Shown: positions 33,039 to 39,728 of the stretch, one piece after another | How the letters are laid out: each line of letters starts with the position of its first letter | Numbering within the stretch: position 1 is the first letter of the stretch | From: Candidatus Frankia nodulisporulans | GTDB taxonomy: Bacteria; Actinomycetota; Actinomycetes; Frankiales; Frankiaceae | Assembly (NCBI RefSeq): GCF_902806475.1 | Contig: NZ_CADCWS010000008.1 | Span: forward strand, 1 to 48,334 | Length of the DNA stretch: 48,334 nt | Direction of reading: 5' to 3' | The notes under the pieces: model-generated | Database searches by the model: none | Told to the model about the DNA's origin: nothing | The model's input: only the letters and a program-made list of their open reading frames with translations | Position numbers and translations under genes: made by a program

Positions 33039-34823
33039 TCACGACGACGCGGTGGCAGCTCTCAGGTCGAACTGCCGGGGGCAGCGGTGACGCTGGCAAC
33101 GGGTTCGGCGGTGGAACCGGCGGCGGACTCGGTGGCGGCGGCGGGCTCGGTGGACGCGGGGTCGGCGTGCCTGGGGGTGCGCGGGGTCTGGGCGGGGATG
33201 CCGTGTTCGCGTTCGAGCGCGATCTCCTCGGCGTCGGGGATGCGGGGTTCTGGGCGGGTCAGCGCCCAGAACCCCGCAGACGACCGCGAGGAACAGGTAG
33301 CCCAGGGCGACCTGGCCACCCCCGGCGTTCCACTCGACCTTCTCGGCGTGGATGAGGCCGATGAACGCCAGTCCCGCCCCGGCCGCGGAGGCGATCGTCG
33401 CCGAGATGAACCGTTTGTCGATGATGAACGCGACGATCGAGCCGAGCACCAGGCCGGCGAGCACCGCGCCGTCCCCGAGCAGATGCAGGCCGTGCAGCAG
33501 AACGCTGTTGCCCTCGAGGTCGGCGTCGGTGACGGTCAGTTTCACCGCGGGATCGAGGTTCGCCGCGACGCCGACCGCGGTCGTCACCGTGTTGTCGATC
33601 AACCCGGCGGCCCAGGAGGCGATGTTCGGGATGATCGCCGCGATCACCGCCGCGCCGTGCGCCTTCGGGGAGACCTGGAATGCCTGGGCACCGATGAGCA
33701 GTCCGATGTAGAGCAGGATCGGCACGATCGCCGGTAGCGGCAGCACCGCGCCCAGCAGGCCGAACATGCCACAGAAGCACAGCAGTGCGATCACCCCGCC
33801 GGTGGCCAGCGAGTAGCCGGTGCGACCGCCGGCGGACTTCCAGCCGGGGTGACCGATGTAGACCGCGGGCGGGAACGGCGAGCCGAGCGCCGAGCCGACG
33901 ATCGCGCCGAGACCGTCCGCGAGCAGGATCGGGCGCAGGTTGTAGTTGTCCCCGGCGGACGCGGCGCTCTCCACGTTCGTCATGCCCTCGGTGAAGTTGT
34001 AGACGCCGAGCGGGATCGCGGTGGCCAGCAGGGGCGAGATGTCGCGCAGACCGTCGAGGAGCCGGTCGAAGTGGAACGTCGGCAGCGACAGCGCGATGTC
34101 CTTCGCCGCCTCGGAGACGGCCGGGGTGTCCATGAACCCGCCGATCCAGCCGATCGCCGTGCCCACGGCCAGCGCGACCGCGCCGATCGGCAGGTTCCAC
34201 GGCAGCTTCAGGTCGGTGAGCAGCCCGACCAGCAGCAGGCCGAACACGGGCAGCGCGATCCAGGCCGCGTCCCACATCTGGGCGGCGGGACGCATCGAGA
34301 TGAACGCGATCGAGATGCCGGCCAGCGTGCCGAGCATCGCGGCGCGCGGGGCGTACCTGCGGATCGTCGGGCCGACGAACGCGCCGATCACGACGATGAT
34401 CCCGATGATGAACGCCCAGGCCAGGCCCGCCTGCCAGGCCTGCATCGGGTTCTTCGTCTTCAGGTAGATCGGCAGCATGATCACGAAGACGACGATGAAC
34501 ATGTGCGGGACGCTCGGCCCGTACGGCATGGCCGTGACATCGTCACGGCCCTCCTTCGCCGCCAGCCGCCGGCCGAGGTAGGCGTAGAACAGGTTGCCGA
34601 TCAGCATCGCGATGCCGAGCGCCGGCAGGATCGCGCCGAACACCTCGTCCTTCGGGATGTTGACGACGAACAGGCACAGCGAGGTCAGGACGATCACGTT
34701 GACCAGCACGTTGATACCGAGGCCGAAGAAGGCGTTGGTGTCGCCCCTGGTCCAGTAGGGCAGGCTGGGCGCCGAGGAGCCCGCGGCCGACGGCTGCGCC
34801 GACCGGTTTCCGATCTTGATCAT
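33039..34823 (-). CDS. NCS2/AzgA-type nucleobase permease, C-terminus frameshifted
   Basis: A 594-residue membrane permease with about 12-14 helices, resembling NCS2 (xanthine/uracil or adenine/guanine) permeases. Examples are FFGLGINVLVNVIVLTSLCLFVV, MPYGPSVPHMFIVVFVIMLPIYL, GVYNFTEGMTNVESAASAGD and SPFPPAVYIGHPGWKSAGGRTGYSL. It follows the hydrolase gene and probably imports that pathway's substrate. The last 75 residues are Arg/Pro/His-rich and look out of frame. The adjacent frame gives ALTRPEPRIPDAEEIALEREHG, ending at a stop at 33062. The switch falls at the perfect hairpin 33241-33278, consistent with loss of two bases (one GC unit) or gain of one G. All helices precede the lesion, so transport may survive. 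Start ATG 34823. Confidence 0.86.
   Translation of the reverse strand: MIKIGNRSAQPSAAGSSAPSLPYWTRGDTNAFFGLGINVLVNVIVLTSLCLFVVNIPKDEVFGAILPALGIAMLIGNLFYAYLGRRLAAKEGRDDVTAMPYGPSVPHMFIVVFVIMLPIYLKTKNPMQAWQAGLAWAFIIGIIVVIGAFVGPTIRRYAPRAAMLGTLAGISIAFISMRPAAQMWDAAWIALPVFGLLLVGLLTDLKLPWNLPIGAVALAVGTAIGWIGGFMDTPAVSEAAKDIALSLPTFHFDRLLDGLRDISPLLATAIPLGVYNFTEGMTNVESAASAGDNYNLRPILLADGLGAIVGSALGSPFPPAVYIGHPGWKSAGGRTGYSLATGGVIALLCFCGMFGLLGAVLPLPAIVPILLYIGLLIGAQAFQVSPKAHGAAVIAAIIPNIASWAAGLIDNTVTTAVGVAANLDPAVKLTVTDADLEGNSVLLHGLHLLGDGAVLAGLVLGSIVAFIIDKRFISATIASAAGAGLAFIGLIHAEKVEWNAGGGQVALGYLFLAVVCGVLGADPPRTPHPRRRGDRARTRTRHPRPDPAHPQARRPRVHRARRRHRVRRRFHRRTRCQRHRCPRQFDLRAATASS
33241..33278. repeat. 16-bp perfect inverted repeat inside the permease gene
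   Basis: Bases 33241-33256 are the exact reverse complement of 33263-33278, with a six-base loop. It falls exactly where the permease reading frame changes and would form a very stable hairpin in the mRNA and in single-stranded DNA. Confidence 0.9.
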
Positions 34824-34844
34824 GTGACGAGGACCCGTCCTGTC

Positions 34845-34946
34845 TCAGGAAGCCGTGGAGGCGGCAGCGGCGGTGGCGGTGGCGAGCAGGGGTTCGAGGG
34901 CGGCCAGGAACGCCTGTGACGGGGCGACCCAGCCGAAGATGCCGCC
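34845..34946 (-). other. Severed C-terminal tail of the hydrolase gene
   Basis: Directly after the amber codon at 34947-34949 the same frame stays open for 33 codons, beginning GGIFGWVAPSQAFLAAL and ending in a TGA at 34845, 21 bases before the permease ATG. A GGxFGWV tail is what I expect at the end of this hydrolase subfamily. Restoring Gln (CAG) at the amber position would give a 253-residue protein. Confidence 0.7.
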
Positions 34947-35606
34947 CTAGGCCGCGACCATCTCGAGGGCGACCCGTTGGAAGTCGGGGAAGTAGGAACC
35001 GACGCAGTCGCTGAGCACCAGGCACTCGTAGCCGCGGTCGTTGGCCTCGCGGACGGTGGTGTGCACGCAGACCTCGGTCGTCACACCGGTGACGACGAGG
35101 CTGGTGATGCCCTTCGCGCGCAGCACGTCCCCGAACGCGGTGGCGTAGAAGGCGCCCTTGCCGGGTTTGTCGATGACGGTCTCGCCGTCGATCGGCGCCA
35201 GCTCGTCGATGATGTCCTGGCCGTACTCACCCCGGATGAGGATGCGGACCTTGGGTCCGACGTCGCCGATGCGCAGGGTGGCGTTGCCGCGGTGCAGCTT
35301 CGCCGCCGGCAGGTCGGACAGGTCGGGCAGGTGACCCTCGCGGGTGTGGATGACGGTCAGCCCGGCGGCACGCGCGGCCGCCAGCACCGCCCGCAGCGGC
35401 TCGATCGTGCCGCGCAGCTGGCCGACGTCGTTGCCGAGGCTCTCCCCGAAGCCGCCCGGCTCGAGGAAGTCGCGCTGCATGTCGATGAGCACGAGCGCGG
35501 TGGTCGCGGGGTCGAAGGCGAAGTCGTAGGGTCGGGCGCCCACCGTCGGCGGCGTGCCCACGGGGCCGGTCGGGGTTTCGGTCGGAGTCGATGCGGTGTC
35601 GGTCAT
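34947..35606 (-). CDS. Isochorismatase-like cysteine hydrolase, truncated by amber codon
   Basis: A 219-residue amidohydrolase of the isochorismatase superfamily, relatives of which include biuret hydrolase, RutB and nicotinamidase. The catalytic triad can be placed: Asp42 in [17 protein letters not shown], Lys147 in [13 protein letters not shown] and Cys180 in [23 protein letters not shown]. The cis-peptide VTGV-T is also present. The frame ends early at TAG 34947; the conserved-looking tail continues behind it in the same frame. The start is ATG at 35606 (MTDTAS), five codons inside a longer frame. It is the first gene of an operon with the nucleobase permease, so the substrate may be a ring-derived amide or ureide. 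This is inferred from context only. Confidence 0.85.
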   Translation of the reverse strand: MTDTASTPTETPTGPVGTPPTVGARPYDFAFDPATTALVLIDMQRDFLEPGGFGESLGNDVGQLRGTIEPLRAVLAAARAAGLTVIHTREGHLPDLSDLPAAKLHRGNATLRIGDVGPKVRILIRGEYGQDIIDELAPIDGETVIDKPGKGAFYATAFGDVLRAKGITSLVVTGVTTEVCVHTTVREANDRGYECLVLSDCVGSYFPDFQRVALEMVAA

Positions 35607-35936
35607 GCCAGCTCTCGCCATCCCGGGTCCACTGGTGCGGGTCCTCGTGTCTGGAGATGAGGGTCAGCGGGGGGCGTTTCGGCCCACCGCCCGGCACGTA
35701 ACACACCCATGAACTCTGTATCCAGTTTCGTATCCGATGCCGTATACAGTGCCGGATACGAACTGTTTCCCATGCATTTGGGATGGTTTGTGCAGGCAGG
35801 GGTACTGGCGGGTAGGTGGCCTATGCCACTTGCGACCCGCGCCTTGGGCGCGAGAGGTCGACATTCGTTCGGTAGGGCCCGTGTCTGGCGGTCCCGTCGA
35901 ACCGCGGCTCGGCGGTCACCGACGAGAGGGTGCGAT
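35607..35936. other. Divergent regulatory region of hydrolase and thioesterase genes
   Basis: A 330-base region with an AT-richer island at about 35711-35795, containing several GTATCC/GGATAC half sites. Upstream in-frame extension of the thioesterase gene is open but unconserved. No RNA gene is apparent. Confidence 0.5.
35723..35765. promoter_or_regulatory. Imperfect inverted repeat, candidate operator
   Basis: CAGTTTCGTATCC (35723-35735) and GGATACGAACTG (35754-35765) are complementary except for one extra T. Further related half sites (GTATCC upstream, GTATAC between) surround them. It lies between divergent genes and would suit a dimeric repressor, although no regulator gene is adjacent. 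Confidence 0.5.
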
Positions 35937-36827
35937 GTGGTTGCTCAGCCGGGTCTGACCGGCCAGTCCCGACCGGGCGGCCGGGCGGTGGCCGAACCTG
36001 ACGCGACCACGCCGCTGATCAACGCGGCGACGCCGGGTCGGTTCACGCTGGCGCAGCTGCTGACGGTGCTGGACGTGCGCGGGGATGTGCCGCCGGTCCC
36101 GGTGCGCTCGCTGCGCAGTCCGCATGGCGGTGTCCTGGGCGCGCAGCAGCTCGGTCAGCAGATCGTGCTGGCGGAGCGCCTGACCCCCGGCAAGACGGTG
36201 CATTCGCTGCACACCGTCTTCTCCCGGCCCGGTGACTGCGAGCTCCCGGTGTGGATCGACGTGGAGCACCTGGCGCACGGCCGGTCGGTGGGGGCGCTGG
36301 CGCTGTCGGTCCGGCAGCACTCGCAGGCACTGTCGCGGACGAACATCATGCTGCGCGCCCCCGAGCCGGACCTCGGCCGGTTCACGCCGACGACGGTGAT
36401 GCCCGCGGGCCCCGAGACCGCGGTGGGCCTTCCCATTCGGCTGGTCCCGTGGGAGACGCGGCTGCTCCCCCAGCGTGCCGAGTTCCAGCTGGAGCACTGG
36501 GTGCGTGCCGCCGACGCGGGCGATGACCCCACGCTCTGGCGGGCACTGATCGCGCACGCCTGCGAGTTCATGCCGTTGGACGACATCGCGCGGCTGTCCG
36601 GCATGGTCACGCCGACGGGCGAGATCATGCCGGACAGCACCGCGCTGGTCCTGTCGATCACAGTGACGTACTTCGCCGAGCTGGACGTGCGGGAGTGGCT
36701 GCTCTACCGGGTGAGCGCCCTGAGCATCGCGGGCGGACGCACCACCAGCCGGGTCGAGATCCTCACCCGCGCCGGCGAGCTACGCGCCGAGGCCTCCGTC
36801 GTCGGCATCCTCCGCCGACGCCACTGA
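35937..36827 (+). CDS. Acyl-CoA thioesterase (TesB-like double hotdog)
   Basis: A 296-residue protein resembling acyl-CoA thioesterase II, which hydrolyses acyl-CoA to free acid and CoA. The N-terminal hotdog has the characteristic FTLAQLLTVLDV, SLRSPHGGVLGAQQLGQQIVLAERL and HSLHTVFSRPGD. The second hotdog has EFQLEHWVRAADAGDDPTLWRALIAHACEFMPL and ends LLYRVSALSIAGGRTTSRVEIL. The start is GTG at 35937 because GAGAGG at 35924-35929 is well spaced; the frame is open back to 35709 without conservation. It is divergent from the hydrolase-permease operon. After the stop, TGA codons recur at 8-base intervals. Confidence 0.86.
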   Translation: MVAQPGLTGQSRPGGRAVAEPDATTPLINAATPGRFTLAQLLTVLDVRGDVPPVPVRSLRSPHGGVLGAQQLGQQIVLAERLTPGKTVHSLHTVFSRPGDCELPVWIDVEHLAHGRSVGALALSVRQHSQALSRTNIMLRAPEPDLGRFTPTTVMPAGPETAVGLPIRLVPWETRLLPQRAEFQLEHWVRAADAGDDPTLWRALIAHACEFMPLDDIARLSGMVTPTGEIMPDSTALVLSITVTYFAELDVREWLLYRVSALSIAGGRTTSRVEILTRAGELRAEASVVGILRRRH

Positions 36828-36919
36828 CCCGCTGACCCGCTGACCACCGGACCCGCTGACCCACCGGACCCGCTGGCCCGGCAGCGGCCCACAGGCCCGG
36901 CGGCCCACAGGCCGAGTAC

Positions 36920-38428
36920 TCAGGCCTGGGCGCCTTCGGCGACCACGAGGGGTTCGCCGTCGGACGGGCCGGCCGGCACGGGCACCGGGACGACCGGGCC
37001 ACGGCGACGCGGCAGTAGCAGGGCGAGCGGCAGGCCGACCACGAACACGCAGGCCGCGATCAGCAGACCGAGCGAGTAGCCGGAGGTCAGGGCGTCGGGC
37101 AGGGCGACGCCCTGACTCACGCGGGATTTGGTGCGGTCCTCGGCGAGCGTGGTGACCACCGCGAGGCCGACGGCCGCGCCGATCTGACGGCCGGTGTTGA
37201 TGAGCCCGGAGGCGAGCCCCGCCATGTGCATCGGGACCCCGGAGGTGGCGGCGGTGACCATCGCGACCATCACCGTGCCGATGCCGAGGGCCATCAGCGC
37301 GATGGGCCCGAACACATCCACCCAGTAGGAGCTGTCCGCGGAGATACCCGTCATCCAGAACTGACCGGCAGCGCCGATCACGACGCCGGTGACAACGAGC
37401 GGGCGTGGCCCCGTCCGGCCGATCAGCCGGGTCACGACCTGCGACGCGACAATGATCGAGACCGGCATCGGCAGCATCGCGATCCCGGCGCGCAGCGGAC
37501 TGAAGCCCTGCACCCGCTGCAGGTAGAGCGTGAGGAAGAACAGCACGGCGAACATGCCGGCCCCCAGCACGGCCGCGATCATGTTCGCCACCGCGATGCC
37601 CGGGAACCGGAAGATGCCCAGCGGCACCAGCGGGTTCGCGCTGGTCGCCTCGATGGCCACGAACCCGCCGAGCAGCACGAGCCCGCCGACGAGCATGCCC
37701 AGGGTGAGCGGGGACGTCCACGACGTGCTCTCGGTTCGCACGATCGCGTAGACCACCAGGACCAGACCGCCGGTCACCGCCACGGTGCCGGGCATGTCAA
37801 GGTCACGCAGCCGGCTGATCTGGCCACGCGACTCGACCAGCACCACCCGCGCGGCGCCGATCAGCACGACACCGATCGGCACGTTGACGAACAGCACCCA
37901 GCGCCAGTCGGCGACGTCGGTGAGCACACCGCCGAGCACCGTGCCGAACGCACCACCGCTGGCCGCCGTGGCACCCCAGGCCCCGAGGGCCCGCGTGCGT
38001 TCCCGCCCCTCGGCGAACGAGGTCATCAGAAGGCTGAGTGTCGCCGGTGCCAGCACCGCACCGCCGAGGCCCTGGGCCGCCCGCGCGATGATGAGCTGGA
38101 CCTCGCTCTGGGCGAAGCCGCCACCAAGGCTGGCGAGTGTGAACACGGCCAGGCCGAAGATGAACACCCGCCGCCGGCCGAACAGGTCGGCGGCCCGGCC
38201 GCCGAACAGCAGCAGCCCGGCGAAGGCCAGGGTGTAGGCATTGACCACCCACTGCAGCCCGCCCGCCGACATTCCAAGATCGTCCTGCATCGATGGCAGG
38301 GCGATGTTCACGATCGAGATGTCGAGCACGACCATGAACTGGGCCAGGCAACAGACCGCCAGGATCGCCCACGAGGCCCGTGGCGCTGCGACCGCCCCCG
38401 TTGGAGCGGTCTCCGAATGTGCATCCAT
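36920..38428 (-). CDS. DHA2-type MFS drug exporter
   Basis: A 502-residue, 14-helix major facilitator of the DHA2 (EmrB/QacA) family, exporting toxic compounds by proton antiport. The first helices carry ILAVCCLAQFMVVLDISIVNIALPSMQDDLGMS (motif D1: LDxTIVNVALP-like) and the loop 2-3 motif A as GGRAADLFGRRRVFIFGL. Motif C-like glycines appear in GGAFGTVLGGVLTDVADWRWVLFVNVPIG. The start is ATG at 38428, preceded by GGAGGG six bases upstream; a TTG codon directly before it is open but less likely. It is divergent from a TetR gene, which probably represses it. Substrate unknown. Confidence 0.93.
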   Translation of the reverse strand: MDAHSETAPTGAVAAPRASWAILAVCCLAQFMVVLDISIVNIALPSMQDDLGMSAGGLQWVVNAYTLAFAGLLLFGGRAADLFGRRRVFIFGLAVFTLASLGGGFAQSEVQLIIARAAQGLGGAVLAPATLSLLMTSFAEGRERTRALGAWGATAASGGAFGTVLGGVLTDVADWRWVLFVNVPIGVVLIGAARVVLVESRGQISRLRDLDMPGTVAVTGGLVLVVYAIVRTESTSWTSPLTLGMLVGGLVLLGGFVAIEATSANPLVPLGIFRFPGIAVANMIAAVLGAGMFAVLFFLTLYLQRVQGFSPLRAGIAMLPMPVSIIVASQVVTRLIGRTGPRPLVVTGVVIGAAGQFWMTGISADSSYWVDVFGPIALMALGIGTVMVAMVTAATSGVPMHMAGLASGLINTGRQIGAAVGLAVVTTLAEDRTKSRVSQGVALPDALTSGYSLGLLIAACVFVVGLPLALLLPRRRGPVVPVPVPAGPSDGEPLVVAEGAQA

Positions 38429-38497
38429 CAACGTCCCTCCCTCCCCGTCCGCTGTTCTCTTGTTCTCTCCGCCGCTCCCGTGCGCCCCGGCCCGACT

Positions 38498-38609
38498 CAG
38501 CCGCAGGCCCGTTCGGCCGCGGTTGCGTTCGGCCGCGGTTCAGGTCAGCCACGGCTCCGGTCAGCCGCGGTTCTCCTCGGCCGTGCGTCCGCTCAGCCAC
38601 GCGGCCGGG
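38498..38609. repeat. 16-bp tandem array, seven units
   Basis: TCRGCC recurs at 38498, 38514, 38530, 38546, 38562, 38578 and 38594, exactly every 16 bases. Units two to five best fit the consensus TCRGCCRCGGYT. The period is not a multiple of three, so coding selection does not explain it. It begins 70 bases upstream of the exporter ATG. Confidence 0.85.
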
Positions 38610-38641
38610 CGGACACATGCGTGGATCACACCCACCCGCAG

Positions 38642-38656
38642 TCGTACAGCGTACGA
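38642..38656. promoter_or_regulatory. Candidate TetR operator 1
   Basis: TCGTAC-AGC-GTACGA is a perfect 6-3-6 palindrome in the exporter/TetR intergenic region. A second similar palindrome lies 23 bases further on. Confidence 0.6.
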
Positions 38657-38678
38657 GCGACGTGGTCCCACTCTACGC

Positions 38679-38691
38679 CGTACGATGTACG
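38679..38691. promoter_or_regulatory. Candidate TetR operator 2
   Basis: CGTAC-GAT-GTACG is a perfect 5-3-5 palindrome with the same GTAC core as operator 1. The centres are 36 bases apart, so two dimers could bind. Confidence 0.6.
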
Positions 38692-38779
38692 AACGGCAAA
38701 ACGCTTGTCTGACTCTGGGTTGCGCTCCCTGGGTTGCGCTCGAAGGTCGTGATCGGTTGTGGTCGGAGGTGACCAGGCA

Positions 38780-39604
38780 ATGTCCCGTATGGGCACGGCG
38801 GCGAAGGCGGCCGCCTCACCTGCGGTTGTCCGGCCCGTCGTCGCGCGGCCACCGGTGGCGGAGTCCGGCACGCAGGTCGAGCGGCGTGCCGCTGGCGGCA
38901 CCTGCCGCTCGAAGCTGAACCCCCCGCGGCTGGCCCGGGCTGCGATCGAGATCGCGGACGCGGAGGGCCTGGCCGCCGTGTCGATGCGCCGGCTCGCCAC
39001 CCACCTCGGTGTCGGGACGATGACGCTGTACTACCACGTCCGGGACAAGGACGAGCTGCTCGACGTCATGTGGGACGAGTTCATGGGCGAGAGCCTGCTC
39101 GCCGAGGTCCCGGCCGACTGGCGCGGCGGCCTCACCGCGATCGCGCGCCGCATGCGGGAGTCCTACCAGCGCCATCCCTGGACACTGCAAGTGATCATCC
39201 GGTCGTCCCGCGGGCCCAACAAGCTGCGCTTCATCGAACAGTATCTGGGCGTCGTCTCACGACTCACCGATGATCCGCTGGAGCAGCAGCGCATCCTGCA
39301 CTCGGTGAACGACCTTGTCGTCGGCTGCACCCTGCGGGAGGCGAGCGTGCTGCAGACCACCACGGCGGGCTGGAGTGATCCCACGGTCGACGGCCAGCTG
39401 CTCGAGCCCGACTTCGGCACCCTCGACGACGGCGAGGAACTCCCCCGGCTACGCACCCTGTGGAGAAACGGATGCCTGGTGATGGTGCCGCGTTTCGAAC
39501 AGGCGCTGGGTTGGCTCCTGGACGGCATCGAGGCGGCGCACCCGGACGTCCGGGAGGACGAGGGGAAGAACACCGGGAACGCCAGCGGCACGTGTGAACA
39601 ATGA
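38780..39604 (+). CDS. TetR family transcriptional regulator
   Basis: A 274-residue TetR/AcrR-type repressor. After an unusually long, basic N-terminal arm (about 48 residues), the DNA-binding domain reads KLNPPRLARAAIEIADAEGLAAVSMRRLATHLGVGTMTLYYHVRDKDELLDVMWDEFM, with the recognition helix around VGTMTLYYHV. This YYHVRDKDEL pattern and the C-terminal domain match TetR-class (TetR_C) regulators. The start is ATG at 38780 with GGAGG ten bases upstream. It is divergent from the DHA2 exporter, and two palindromes lie between, so ligand-relieved repression of the exporter and itself is the likely circuit. Confidence 0.92.
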   Translation: MSRMGTAAKAAASPAVVRPVVARPPVAESGTQVERRAAGGTCRSKLNPPRLARAAIEIADAEGLAAVSMRRLATHLGVGTMTLYYHVRDKDELLDVMWDEFMGESLLAEVPADWRGGLTAIARRMRESYQRHPWTLQVIIRSSRGPNKLRFIEQYLGVVSRLTDDPLEQQRILHSVNDLVVGCTLREASVLQTTTAGWSDPTVDGQLLEPDFGTLDDGEELPRLRTLWRNGCLVMVPRFEQALGWLLDGIEAAHPDVREDEGKNTGNASGTCEQ

Positions 39605-39728
39605 GCGGCAACACAGTAGAAGACTGAAGAAGCGGGCGTAGCACCCTTCACGGACACCACCTGAGTGGCTACCGTCAGAGAGGTCCGTCGCCGTCGGCGA
39701 GCCACGCGTCGCACCCGGGGCAGCCCAC

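Larger units (their letters stand above)
38429..38779. other. Divergent control region of exporter and TetR genes
   Basis: A 351-base interval holding a 16-bp tandem array (38498-38609) next to the exporter, and two short palindromes (38642-38656 and 38679-38691) nearer the TetR gene. No coding region is supported. Confidence 0.7.

Noticed and set aside
35709-35936. N-terminal extension of the thioesterase gene from 35709
   Set aside because: The segment is unconserved, covers the operator-like island, and the ribosome site favours GTG 35937.
38498-38609. 16-bp array considered as a CRISPR array
   Set aside because: Units are contiguous and diverged, with no unique spacers, and no cas gene is present.
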